This document shows positions 44,789-53,497 of a stretch of 64,000 nt of DNA, piece after piece. Source of the stretch: Pedobacter cryoconitis (GTDB lineage Bacteria > Bacteroidota > Bacteroidia > Sphingobacteriales > Sphingobacteriaceae); assembly GCF_014207135.1 (NCBI RefSeq), contig NZ_JACHCC010000009.1:186001-250000 (forward strand), written 5' to 3'. A model generated the notes under the pieces. It was not told the DNA's origin. It did not search any database and saw only the letters and a program-made list of their open reading frames with translations. The position numbers were made by a program, and so were the translations under genes. Position 1 is the first letter of the stretch. Each line of letters begins with the position of its first letter.

Positions 44789-44824
44789 CACAGGAGGAAA
44801 AAGCTCTCATCCTCCTGTGTTTTC
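44789..44824 (+). terminator. Terminator after the small-protein gene
   Basis: CACAGGAGGA (44789-44798) pairs with TCCTCCTGTG (44810-44819) around an 11-base loop, followed by TTTTC. Confidence 0.8.
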
Positions 44825-44866
44825 ACCTATTTAATTCTATTCGTTTATTTATTTCACACCTTTATT

Positions 44867-46228
44867 ATGCCTAAAGCGCTACTTATTTTAATTGTTCTCT
44901 TTTTTACCGCCAGTTTTACATATGCTCAGGACACCAATGGCATAAACCCAGATTCTACTATAACTTCTAAAAACTGGACATTTCATTATCAGTCTACTGC
45001 CATCAAACAATTTCATAGCGCTCATCATTTTAAATATGCAGGAGCATTCAGCCTGGATAGCAATAAGGAAGCTAATTTATCCTTAACAGCAACGATATTT
45101 ATCGGCAGAAGACTCTGGAAAAATGCAGCTATATTTTTTGCTCCTGAAATCACAGGAGGAAGTGGTTTTTCCGCCACTCATGGTATTGCCGGGTTTCCTA
45201 ATGGGGAAATCTACCGGGTAGGCAGCCCTGCACCTGTACCTTTTACATCCAGGGTATATTTTCAACAGACCTTTGCCTTAAAGGGCAGTGGATATTCTCA
45301 GCAGGAAGACGCTGCAATGCGGCTTCGTGGGGCAATCCCTGATTCCAGAATCACAGTTAACATAGGTAAATTCTGCCTGGCCGATTTTTTTGATGATAAT
45401 ACCTATAATCACGATGCCAGATCACAATTTATGAACTGGTCAATGATGGCCAACGGCGCCTGGGATTTTGCTGCCGACACAAGGGGATACACATCAGGCC
45501 TGGAGATCGAACTGATCAAACCAAAATATGCCATTAAATTTGCCTTTACACAAATGCCAAAACAGGCCAATGCCATGAAAATGGACTGGGATTTACTGAA
45601 GACCAATGCAATGGCCCTGGAGTTCTCTACAAAATACAAACTATTTGCTGAACCGGGAGTTATCAGGATTACCGGCTATAGGAACAGCGGCCGTGCACCT
45701 AAATATAAAGATGCGACCCAAGGCTTATTACGAGGAGATAGTACACTGGCCAGTATAATTAACGGATCAACATTAGGAACAAAATTTGGGGGTATCAAAT
45801 ATGGTTACGGGATCAATATAGAACAACCTGTGATCAAAAATATAGGTGCATTTGCCCGTTATGGCTGGAATGATGGAAAAACTGCTTCCTGGGCATTTAC
45901 CGATATCGATGAGACCATCCAGTTAGGTATTAATGCCTGCGGTAAACTATGGGGCAGACCCGATGATGCATTTGGTCTGGCTGTTTCTTCAAATGGAATA
46001 AGTAAAGATTTCCAGGCCTATCTGAAAGCAGGCGGATCAGGCATTATTATAGGGGACGGAAACTTAAATTATGGACGTGAGCAAGTTTTTGAGACTTTCT
46101 ACAATGCAAGACTCTGCACTAATCTATCTTTATCTGCTGACTATCAACTGATCTTAAATCCAGCTTACAATATTGATCGCAAGGGTCCAATCAGTATCCC
46201 GGGGATAAGAGCTCATATTGAATTCTAA
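44867..46228 (+). CDS. Carbohydrate-porin-like (OprB-like) outer-membrane protein
   Basis: 453 residues from ATG at 44867, the start of a signal peptide (MPKALLILIVLFFTASFTYAQ); a longer frame from 44753 runs through the preceding terminator. Repeated amphipathic strands and the ending PISIPGIRAHIEF are typical of a 16-strand OprB-type barrel; TRVYFQQTFALKG, ADFFDDNTYNHDARSQFMNWS and WAFTDIDETIQLGI fit the family. It would allow diffusion of sugars or other small solutes. It is a single gene. Confidence 0.8.
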   Translation: MPKALLILIVLFFTASFTYAQDTNGINPDSTITSKNWTFHYQSTAIKQFHSAHHFKYAGAFSLDSNKEANLSLTATIFIGRRLWKNAAIFFAPEITGGSGFSATHGIAGFPNGEIYRVGSPAPVPFTSRVYFQQTFALKGSGYSQQEDAAMRLRGAIPDSRITVNIGKFCLADFFDDNTYNHDARSQFMNWSMMANGAWDFAADTRGYTSGLEIELIKPKYAIKFAFTQMPKQANAMKMDWDLLKTNAMALEFSTKYKLFAEPGVIRITGYRNSGRAPKYKDATQGLLRGDSTLASIINGSTLGTKFGGIKYGYGINIEQPVIKNIGAFARYGWNDGKTASWAFTDIDETIQLGINACGKLWGRPDDAFGLAVSSNGISKDFQAYLKAGGSGIIIGDGNLNYGREQVFETFYNARLCTNLSLSADYQLILNPAYNIDRKGPISIPGIRAHIEF

Positions 46229-46254
46229 GTTATTCAGAAAATACAGGACAAAAA

Positions 46255-46286
46255 AATAAGGCGTTGATTACTCAACGCCTTATTTT
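46255..46286. terminator. Bidirectional terminator between porin and tRNA-Glu
   Basis: AATAAGGCGTTGA (46255-46267) pairs with TCAACGCCTTATT (46272-46284) around a 4-base loop, with A- and T-rich flanks. It serves the porin gene on plus and the first tRNA pair on minus. Confidence 0.85.
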
Positions 46287-46289
46287 GTG

Positions 46290-46361
46290 TAGCCCGTAGG
46301 GGAATCGAACCCCTATTTCCAGAATGAAAATCTGGCGTCCTAACCGGTAGACGAACGGGCC
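46290..46361 (-). tRNA. tRNA-Glu (UUC), copy 1
   Basis: 72 bases folding as a tRNA: acceptor GGCCCGT/ACGGGCT with a G-U end pair, anticodon stem CCAGA/TCTGG with loop TTTTCAT (anticodon TTC), T-arm AGGGGTTCGATTCCCCT. Identical in sequence to copy 3. Confidence 0.95.
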
Positions 46362-46401
46362 ATTTTGAAACGACTAATCTCTAAAGACCATGTTTCTCAG
46401 G

Positions 46402-46474
<73 letters not shown>

Positions 46475-46547
46475 CTATATTTTCTATACCTTCCTGGTAT
46501 GTATTGTCAATGCTTTGTTTTACACATATCCTGTAAAACCTGAGGTG

Positions 46548-46577
46548 CAAAGATAGAAAAAGCGAAGGTAAATCCAA
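46548..46577 (-). promoter_or_regulatory. Promoter of tRNA pair 1
   Basis: TTG (46575-46577) and TATCTTTG (46548-46555), 19 bases apart on the minus strand, fit the Bacteroidota -33/-7 consensus, about 75 bases upstream of the tRNA-fMet gene. Confidence 0.7.
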
Positions 46578-46696
46578 CATAAATTACACTTAACCAACAG
46601 ATATCACCATAAGTAATTCCAAATGAGGTGAATAAAATTCAAAAAACATTTAAATACCGACAAATCTGTTCACCAAACAACAGAAATATGAAGTAA

Positions 46697-48238
46697 TTAA
46701 TCCCTGATCCCCGAATTACAAACAAACCAGCGGGCAGCAGTTTTTCGAAGTTCGCTGTAATCAGGGGTATGATCAGAAGCCCAGGCAACACACCCATCAG
46801 GGCGTATCAATAAAGCATTAAGTCCTAATTGTTCTTTCGCCCGAGCTGAAACATACTTGATTTGATCACTATATTCAGCCGCCAGATTTTTGAGTGAAGC
46901 ATTCCTGTCAAAATCAAGCAGTATCCCCTGGCCATCGTGCATTAACTCACCAATTTTCGTACCGTCTCCGAACTCAAAATTGGGGACACTGTGGCCTGTC
47001 AGAGGATGGTCGCCACCGAGATTATAATGCGTATGGACACCCCACACCCGTCCAGCCATGTAGGTGGCACCATCGCGTGTATCCATCAGGTCGCGGATAA
47101 TTGCATACAGTGCATGGGTAGCCGGGCCAGGTTTCATAATCTCAACCTGGGCACGTGACCAGTCCAGTACCTGCGCACCAATTGGGTGCCGTTCGGTATA
47201 ATAACTATCCAGCAGATTTTCGGGAGCTTTCTTCTGTATTATTGCGGCGAGTTTCCAGCCAAGGTTCATTGCATCACCCAACCCAAGGTTAAGCCCCTGC
47301 CCTCCCAATGGCGCATGAATGTGTGCGGCATCACCGGCTAACAATACCCGTCCTTTGCGGTAAGTTGTGGCTTGTCGTGCGCGGTCAGTCCAGGTGGTTG
47401 CGATATGCAGAGTACTAATAGTCACATCAGTTTTCGAGATGCGGCGTAACACCTCCTGCACATGCTCAAGTGTGATTGGCTTTTGTTCACCATGGAATGC
47501 CCCACCATCAAAGTCTTGTATCATCAGGTAACCCGGTTGCGATTGCAGGTACATACCTCTGGGTGTTACGTTTCGGCCTGGGTTGAGTTTCTCCGGGTCG
47601 GCAATGTCAACCCGGGTAGAGTAGCCGGTAAACTCCGGCTCAGTGCCTGCAAAATCAAAACCAGCCGTCTTGCGAACAACACTGCGGCTTCCATCGCAAC
47701 CCACAAGCCATTTACCTTTAAAAGACTGATCGTCTGACTGAACTGTTACCCCGTCCTCAGTTTGATGAAACCCAGTCATGGCAAACCCACGCTTAATCTC
47801 TACACCCAGAGATTCTGCACGACGGGCCAGCACTATTTCAAGCTCCTGCATTTCAGAAATCAGACTGGTCTGTGTCGAGCCTGCCAGGCGATACTTCCAC
47901 TGTGAGGTGTCAATATCCCCCTCATGAAATGGAATGCCCGCGAAATGTCCAACCTGACGGCGTGCCCCTTCTCCGCCATTCTGGTGAGGGCTTTTAAGCC
48001 GCTTGTGCACCTCAAGTTCTTTGAGTAAACCACGGCGGTAAAGTGTTTCAATAGTGGGTGCAGAGAGCCCCCGTATCCCAAAAGGAAGTTGCTTTAATGG
48101 CGAGTGTGGATCTTCCGCCTTTTCCAGTATCAGGACTGAACACTTGGCCAGGGCCAGTTCACAGGCAAGAAACAGACCTACCGGCCCTGCGCCGGAAATG
48201 ATTATATCGTAAGTAAAATGATTTTGTGTAGATTTCAT
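46697..48238 (-). CDS. FAD-dependent aromatic monooxygenase (PheA/TfdB type)
   Basis: 513 residues from ATG at 48238, where the dinucleotide fold begins (DIIISGAGPVGLFLACELA, GxGxxG at 16-21); a longer frame from 48415 adds 59 unlikely residues. Also VGCDGSRSVVRKTAGFDFAGTEPE (DG motif) and GRVLLAGDAAHIHAPLGGQGLNLGLGDAMNLGWKLA (GD motif). The family hydroxylates phenols or polyketide aromatics using NAD(P)H, FAD and O2. GC is visibly higher than in the neighbours: two 60-base lines that I counted (47281, 47941) are 60 and 58 percent, against 47 percent for one porin line. It may be horizontally acquired. The AraC regulator upstream is its probable control gene. Confidence 0.92.
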   Translation of the reverse strand: MKSTQNHFTYDIIISGAGPVGLFLACELALAKCSVLILEKAEDPHSPLKQLPFGIRGLSAPTIETLYRRGLLKELEVHKRLKSPHQNGGEGARRQVGHFAGIPFHEGDIDTSQWKYRLAGSTQTSLISEMQELEIVLARRAESLGVEIKRGFAMTGFHQTEDGVTVQSDDQSFKGKWLVGCDGSRSVVRKTAGFDFAGTEPEFTGYSTRVDIADPEKLNPGRNVTPRGMYLQSQPGYLMIQDFDGGAFHGEQKPITLEHVQEVLRRISKTDVTISTLHIATTWTDRARQATTYRKGRVLLAGDAAHIHAPLGGQGLNLGLGDAMNLGWKLAAIIQKKAPENLLDSYYTERHPIGAQVLDWSRAQVEIMKPGPATHALYAIIRDLMDTRDGATYMAGRVWGVHTHYNLGGDHPLTGHSVPNFEFGDGTKIGELMHDGQGILLDFDRNASLKNLAAEYSDQIKYVSARAKEQLGLNALLIRPDGCVAWASDHTPDYSELRKTAARWFVCNSGIRD

Positions 48239-48278
48239 ATATAATGATTGTGACACAAAATTCTGGAATACTGCCGTA

Positions 48279-49091
48279 TTAGGCTTGTATAAACGCGACA
48301 AAATCGTTGCTTTGTTTCTCCTTCTTTGCTTTTCGCCCAAATGCCGCCGGCGTAACACCACTATAGCGTTTGAATTCCCTGCTGAGATGAGATTGATCTG
48401 TATAACCAAACTCATGGGCTAAGGCTGCAAGGTTAGCATCCGGATCAAGCCATAATTGATTCCGTACCTGCTCAAACCGTATCAGACCAGATACATCTTT
48501 AACAGTATAACCAGAAGACTGTTTGAATTTCCTTTCTAAGGTACGAACCGTCGCATGAGCCGCCGCTGCCACCTGACTTACCGGCATAGTGCCTTTTGCT
48601 TCTCTCATTGCTGCACCCGCCTTGAATAACATACTGTTAGCAGCAACCTGCGACTGTGCATTCAAAAAATACTGTTTCACCTCGGCCAGCGCCTCATCTA
48701 TCCTGCCGGCTTCCATCAATTGCGCCAGGATGGGTTGAAGCTGAGCGATGGGATGCTCAAATATATACACTCCATTTTTACCGGAAGGCAAGCCCAGCAA
48801 ATCGAACACTGTCCAGGGAAAACACCTGACACCAATGATTTCTAACCGGTTTTTCGCATAAAAAAGAACAGGCTGATCGAGTAAGCCCATCATAAATGGC
48901 GATGGCAATGCCTTTAAACTTCCATTAGAAGAAATACTGCAGCCGCTTCCGAAATGAAAAATAATTTCGGCATAACCATCAGGTTGTACCTCAAACCCCG
49001 ATTGCTCTTCTCCGGAATCTCTTCTGTTGTACCAAAAGCACTTAATGGTATCCCTTAGCTCTTCAGGAGGTTCAAATTCTTGATGATGCAT
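48279..49091 (-). CDS. AraC-family regulator (DUF6597-like N-terminus)
   Basis: 270 residues. N-terminal PPEELRDTIKCFWYNRRDSGEEQSGFEVQPDGYAEIIFHFG is typical of the DUF6597-HTH_18 architecture; C-terminal HTH MPVSQVAAAAHATVRTLERKFKQSSGYTVKDVSGLIRFEQVR. It lies upstream of the monooxygenase gene on the same strand (41 bases between), so it probably regulates it and may have moved with it. Confidence 0.9.
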   Translation of the reverse strand: MHHQEFEPPEELRDTIKCFWYNRRDSGEEQSGFEVQPDGYAEIIFHFGSGCSISSNGSLKALPSPFMMGLLDQPVLFYAKNRLEIIGVRCFPWTVFDLLGLPSGKNGVYIFEHPIAQLQPILAQLMEAGRIDEALAEVKQYFLNAQSQVAANSMLFKAGAAMREAKGTMPVSQVAAAAHATVRTLERKFKQSSGYTVKDVSGLIRFEQVRNQLWLDPDANLAALAHEFGYTDQSHLSREFKRYSGVTPAAFGRKAKKEKQSNDFVAFIQA

Positions 49092-49103
49092 CGAATGTTA
49101 TTG

Positions 49104-49586
49104 CTAGCTTAGCTTATAAATAAATTCTTCTATTTCTGCCTGTCGGGCATTGGCAAAACCCTTGTCAGTCCCAATTTTCACAAAACCACAATTCTCTAAG
49201 ACCCTTTGTGACCCTAAATTATCAAATGCAACACGTCCGAAAACGGGCCTGGTATTTTCAATAGCCATCAAGTTTTTAAGTGCTTTTGTTGCGATACCTT
49301 TACCCCATTCTTTTTTGTCAATCCAATAGGTAATCTCTGCCTCACCCTCTATTTCAAACTTTGCGACACTTCCAACGATAATATTATTCATCATAATTGT
49401 CCGCATATTGATGGTCGGATCAGTCAGGAATTTTGTATATTTCTGAAGATAGGCTATTTTGTCCGTATGGTTTTTCGGCGTAAAAGCAGCTAAATAGTTT
49501 GCTTCACTGTCCAGCTGAAAGATGAAGAAGGTATTTAAATCAGAAATCTCTGTCTTCCGCAATATTATTTCATCATTATATATCAT
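49104..49586 (-). CDS. GNAT-family acetyltransferase
   Basis: 160 residues. Acetyl-CoA-binding motif EITYWIDKKEWGKGIATKALKNLM, then RVAFDNLGSQRVLENCGFVKIG, as in RimJ/RimL-type N-acetyltransferases. The substrate is unknown. Confidence 0.9.
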   Translation of the reverse strand: MIYNDEIILRKTEISDLNTFFIFQLDSEANYLAAFTPKNHTDKIAYLQKYTKFLTDPTINMRTIMMNNIIVGSVAKFEIEGEAEITYWIDKKEWGKGIATKALKNLMAIENTRPVFGRVAFDNLGSQRVLENCGFVKIGTDKGFANARQAEIEEFIYKLS

Positions 49587-49848
49587 TCCCTTACTTTAAG
49601 TTTTTCTGTCAGTAATAATTTTGAAAAGCAGCGGATGAATTAAAACAGTCGTAGTTGTACGCTCGTCTTACATTACTGGCAACTCTTAAATATACAAAAT
49701 CAACTTCTTAGTTTTCATCTGTTTATATTTATTGTTTTTGCACCTCATGTTTAGATTGAGCTTCTAAATTAGAATATTCTCGCTTAACAAGCTTATCATA
49801 TATTAAGAGGCATAAAACCTACAAAGTCCGAACTTTTTCGAAAGTGAT

Positions 49849-50553
49849 TTAATCGAAGTCGTCTTTTGATAGTATCCAAAACTCACCTTTTCCTTCATCA
49901 AATAAAAAATAGGCTACGAAAAATCCTAAAATATATCCATTCCAATCCATTGTTGATTTATATACTCTAAAATCTTCATAACGTCTTTCGGTAATAATGT
50001 CGATAAATTCTACCGCCATCTCTTTTGTTTCTGAAGCAGAATATTCCCACCTGCAGTACACGCTACCTTGAAGGGCTAAATCAGCAATTTCGCCATCCAG
50101 CTTTAAAGGGTTTATTTCTTCAAATAGATTTACACTAAATTTATCAAGGATATCGTTGTGTTCATCCAGATAGGTGAAACCACATTCTCCATCAATAGTC
50201 GATATTTTTTCTAAACTTTTATTTTTTAACAAATGGAAAATAACCTCATTTATTTGATGCTGCTCATAATCATACTGAATAATCCCTTCGTTAGTCTGAC
50301 GTAATTTTCCATGATTATAAACTTCAATTGGCTCTATCCTGAATAAAGGTATAGCCTTCTTAAATTTTTCAAATTCTTTACATGTATATCACGAAAAAAC
50401 AGGTACACCATTATATCTGTCTTTAAATCGCTGAAAAAAAATTGTTCGGACAGCAGATTCATTACTCAATTTAATAAATTGAGTATTTTGAACTAAATCA
50501 ATTATCTCAGATCGGTTAATATTCGGATAAGTATAGAGCGCTTTTCTTAACAT
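49849..50553 (-). pseudogene. Hypothetical protein gene broken by one in-frame TGA
   Basis: From ATG at 50553 the same frame is protein-like for 234 codons and ends at 49849. It is interrupted once, by TGA at 50389-50391 (codon 55). Both sides look like one protein: MLRKALYTYPNINRSEIIDL... before, and CKEFEKFKKAIPLFRIEPIEVYNHG... after the stop. The 127-residue frame from 50232 is only the tail and would start inside the domain. Either a recent nonsense mutation, a sequencing error, or readthrough. The family is not recognised; the acidic beta-rich tail (VYCRWEYSASETKEM...GEFWILSKDD) recalls immunity or SMI1-like proteins only loosely. Confidence 0.7.
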
Positions 50554-50602
50554 CTTAAATAGTTTGGAACAAACTAAATGTAGAAATTCTGGCAGTAAAT
50601 AA

Positions 50603-50632
50603 AAAAGCCTTCAGAAAAATCTGAAGGCTTTT
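50603..50632. terminator. Terminator downstream of tRNA-Glu copy 2
   Basis: AAAAGCCTTCAG (50603-50614) pairs with CTGAAGGCTTTT (50621-50632) around AAAAAT. It ends the tRNA transcript on the minus strand. Confidence 0.85.
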
Positions 50633-50686
50633 AATATTTTTTTTTAATACTCTCCAATGCTTATCCCATGGACGGGAGAGTTTTCG

Positions 50687-50758
50687 TAGCCCGTAGGGGA
50701 ATCGAACCCCTGTTTCCAGAATGAAAATCTGGCGTCCTCACCCCTAGACGAACGGGCC
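50687..50758 (-). tRNA. tRNA-Glu (UUC), copy 2 (variant)
   Basis: Same cloverleaf as copies 1 and 3, with anticodon TTC. It differs in the D-arm (TAGGGGTGAGG in place of TACCGGTTAGG) and by one base in the variable/T-arm region (AACAGGGG for AATAGGGG). Confidence 0.93.
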
Positions 50759-50765
50759 TCAAATT

Positions 50766-50797
50766 AAAGCGCTTAAACTTTTCAATTTAAACGCTTT
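50766..50797. terminator. Hairpin between tRNA-fMet and tRNA-Glu of pair 2
   Basis: AAAGCG-C-TTAAA pairs with TTTAA-A-CGCTTT around a short loop. It lies between two co-directional tRNA genes, so processing or partial termination are both possible. Confidence 0.45.
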
Positions 50798-50802
50798 CCA
50801 GG

Positions 50803-50875
<73 letters not shown>

Positions 50876-50890
50876 CTATGTGTTAATTAA

Positions 50891-50914
50891 AAACGCTAGC
50901 CTAAACTAGCGTTT
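50891..50914. terminator. Hairpin between tRNA pairs 3 and 2
   Basis: AAACGCTAG (50891-50899) pairs with CTAGCGTTT (50906-50914) around CCTAAA. It may separate or process the two tRNA pairs. Confidence 0.55.
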
Positions 50915-50919
50915 CATTG

Positions 50920-50991
50920 TAGCCCGTAGGGGAATCGAACCCCTATTTCCAGAATGAAAATCTGGCGTCCTAACCGGTAGACGAACGGGCC
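50920..50991 (-). tRNA. tRNA-Glu (UUC), copy 3
   Basis: Same sequence as copy 1, including the D-arm TACCGGTTAGG; copy 2, located between them in the minus-strand order of pairs, is the odd one. Confidence 0.95.
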
Positions 50992-51032
50992 ATTTTAAAG
51001 CTGAGCCATTTGCATGTCAGACTTCTCTATGG

Positions 51033-51105
<73 letters not shown>

Positions 51106-51163
51106 CTATTTATCAAAATAAAACGCATAAAGATTAAATCTTCCTTTGTTTTAAATTGGTCTG

Positions 51164-51195
51164 CAAAGATATATTTCGTTTCTTTGCAATGCAAA
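51164..51195 (-). promoter_or_regulatory. Promoter of tRNA pairs 3 and 2
   Basis: TTTG (51192-51195) and TATCTTTG (51164-51171), 20 bases apart on the minus strand, give a textbook Bacteroidota -33/-7 pair. era is read the other way from the same 110-base gap. Confidence 0.75.
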
Positions 51196-51216
51196 TTTAT
51201 TTTAAAAAAAAATTCA

Positions 51217-52095
51217 ATGTCGCATAAAGCAGGTTTTGTAAGCATAATAGGAAAGCCAAATGTTGGTAAATCCACGTTAATGAATGCTCTGGTGGGGGAA
51301 AAGCTATCGATTATCACACCGAAGGCCCAGACTACCCGTCACCGTATTTTAGGAATTGTCAACGAAGAAAATTCTCAAATTGTTTTTTCTGACACTCCCG
51401 GCATCATAAAACCTCGTTACGGACTACAAGATTCTATGATGAATTTTGTTAAAGGTGCACTAAGTGATGCAGATTTAATTTTATTTGTAACAGACATTAA
51501 TGAACAGCATGATGAGAATGATGTACTGGAAAAAATAATCAATACGACCATTCCTATGATTGTGCTGATCAACAAAATTGACGGGGCAACACAGGAGCAG
51601 GTAGAAGAAAAACAAGCTTACTGGCAGGAACTGCTGAAGCCTAAACATATCTATGCGATCTCTGCATTACATAAATACAATTTAGATGGTATCATGGAAA
51701 GAGTACTCGAATACCTTCCTGAGCATCCACCCTATTATGATAAAGAAGATCTTACAGATAAGACACAACGTTTTTTCGTATCTGAAATCATCAGAGAGAA
51801 GATCTTCAATAATTATCAGAAAGAAATTCCTTATAGTACAGAAGTAGTGATTACCTCTTTTAAAGAAGAAGAGAAGATCACCAGGATCAGTGCAGAGATT
51901 ATAGTAGAGCGTGATTCCCAGAAAAACATCCTGATTGGCAAAGGCGGTTCAATGCTGAAAAGAGTTGGTACTGAAGCACGTAAGGATATTGAGAAATTTT
52001 TAGATCAGAAAGTATTCCTTGAAACCTTCGTAAAGGTACTTCCTGACTGGAGAAGTAAAAAGAACTATTTAAAAAGTTTCGGGTACGAAAATTAA
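51217..52095 (+). CDS. era: GTPase Era
   Basis: 292 residues from ATG at 51217; the longer frame from 51010 reads through a tRNA-fMet gene and is wrong. GTPase motifs GKPNVGKST (11-19), the DTPG motif (SDTPGI) and NKID; C-terminal KH domain (IIVERDSQKNILIGKGGSMLKRVGTEARKDIEKFL). It binds 16S rRNA and assists 30S maturation. Followed by der 46 bases later. Confidence 0.97.
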   Translation: MSHKAGFVSIIGKPNVGKSTLMNALVGEKLSIITPKAQTTRHRILGIVNEENSQIVFSDTPGIIKPRYGLQDSMMNFVKGALSDADLILFVTDINEQHDENDVLEKIINTTIPMIVLINKIDGATQEQVEEKQAYWQELLKPKHIYAISALHKYNLDGIMERVLEYLPEHPPYYDKEDLTDKTQRFFVSEIIREKIFNNYQKEIPYSTEVVITSFKEEEKITRISAEIIVERDSQKNILIGKGGSMLKRVGTEARKDIEKFLDQKVFLETFVKVLPDWRSKKNYLKSFGYEN

Positions 52096-52098
52096 ACC

Positions 52099-52106
52099 TA
52101 CCTTTG
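52099..52106 (+). promoter_or_regulatory. -7 box (TACCTTTG) before der
   Basis: It fits TAnnTTTG and lies 35 bases before the ATG of der. A TTTC occurs near the -33 position instead of TTTG. der may thus have its own promoter besides read-through from era. Confidence 0.5.
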
Positions 52107-52141
52107 CAACCCCTTAATAATTAATACAATTCACAAAACAC

Positions 52142-53443
52142 ATGAGTAACATTATCGCAATCGTCGGAAGACCAAACGTAGGCAAATCGACCCTTTTTAA
52201 TCGCTTAACAGAAAGTCGTAAAGCAATTGTTGATGATTTCAGTGGTGTGACACGCGACCGTCATTACGGCACTGCCGAATGGACACACAAACAATTTACT
52301 GTAATCGATACAGGTGGTTATGTAGCTAATTCTGAAGATCTGTTTGAAGCAGCCATCCGTGAGCAGGTGGTTATTGCGATCGAAGAAGCATCCGTTATCC
52401 TGTTTATGGTAGACGTAATCACTGGAATTACAGATTTGGATGATGAAATAGCCCAGCTATTACGCCGCAGCAAGAAACCCGTTTTTATCGTTGTAAATAA
52501 AGTAGATAATACATCATTGGAAAATGATGCAGCTGTATTCTACGGATTCGGATTAGGAGAGATCTATTCAATTTCTTCTATGACAGGTTCGGGTACAGGT
52601 GATTTACTGGATGAAGTGATCTCTCACTTTGAAGATGACGTAGTTGAAGAAAATGCTTTACCAAAACTGACCATAGTCGGCAGACCAAATGTGGGTAAAT
52701 CTTCCCTGATCAATGCCTTAATGGGCCAGGAAAGAAACATTGTTACCCCTATTGCTGGTACAACAAGAGATTCAATCCATATTCACTACAATCAGTTCGG
52801 ACATGAATTTATGTTCATTGACACAGCCGGACTTCGTAAGAAAACAAAAGTAAAAGAGAACATCGAGTTTTATTCCGTTATGCGTACTATTAAAGCCCTT
52901 GAAGAGGCTGATGTAGTATTACTAATGGTTGACGCGGTCGAAGGTTTAGAGTCGCAGGACGTGAATATTTTCCATTTAGCAGAGAAAAACAAAAAAGGTA
53001 TTGTGATCCTGGTTAACAAGTGGGATCTGGTTGAGAAAGATAACAAAACAATGAAAGCTTTCGAAGAACAGATCCGCACAAAATTACAGCCATTCACAGA
53101 TGTACCAATTGTGTTTACTTCAGTATTGAGTAAACAACGTATTTTCAAAGCCATTGAAGTAGCACTGGAAACATTCAAAAACAGAGGTAAGAAAATTCCT
53201 ACTTCAAAACTGAATGATGTCATGCTGCCGATCATTGAAAAATATCCGCCGCCAGCACTAAAAGGAAAATATATTAAAGTAAAATACGTGACGCAGATCA
53301 ATGCGACTTCACCGATGTTTGCTTTCTTCTGTAACCTGCCACAGTACATCAAAGAGCCTTACAAACGTTTCATTGAAAATAAATTACGTGAGCACTTCGA
53401 TTTTTCAGGAGTGCCGATCCAGATTTATTTCAGACAGAAATAG
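52142..53443 (+). CDS. der: Ribosome biogenesis GTPase Der (EngA)
   Basis: 433 residues. Two tandem GTPase domains, GRPNVGKST (9-17) and GRPNVGKSS (near 180), with NKVD and NKWD, and a C-terminal KH-like domain (PALKGKYIKVKYVTQINATSPMFAFFCNLP). Acts in 50S subunit assembly. Standard length and sequence. Confidence 0.97.
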   Translation: MSNIIAIVGRPNVGKSTLFNRLTESRKAIVDDFSGVTRDRHYGTAEWTHKQFTVIDTGGYVANSEDLFEAAIREQVVIAIEEASVILFMVDVITGITDLDDEIAQLLRRSKKPVFIVVNKVDNTSLENDAAVFYGFGLGEIYSISSMTGSGTGDLLDEVISHFEDDVVEENALPKLTIVGRPNVGKSSLINALMGQERNIVTPIAGTTRDSIHIHYNQFGHEFMFIDTAGLRKKTKVKENIEFYSVMRTIKALEEADVVLLMVDAVEGLESQDVNIFHLAEKNKKGIVILVNKWDLVEKDNKTMKAFEEQIRTKLQPFTDVPIVFTSVLSKQRIFKAIEVALETFKNRGKKIPTSKLNDVMLPIIEKYPPPALKGKYIKVKYVTQINATSPMFAFFCNLPQYIKEPYKRFIENKLREHFDFSGVPIQIYFRQK

Positions 53444-53452
53444 AGCAAAAAA

Positions 53453-53478
53453 AACCTGTTTAATCAAATAAACAGGTT
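53453..53478. terminator. Terminator between der and the S41 protease gene
   Basis: AACCTGTTTA (53453-53462) pairs with TAAACAGGTT (53469-53478) around ATCAAA, between convergent genes, with A and T flanks on both sides. Confidence 0.85.
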
Positions 53479-53497
53479 CTACAAAATGACAGTATAG

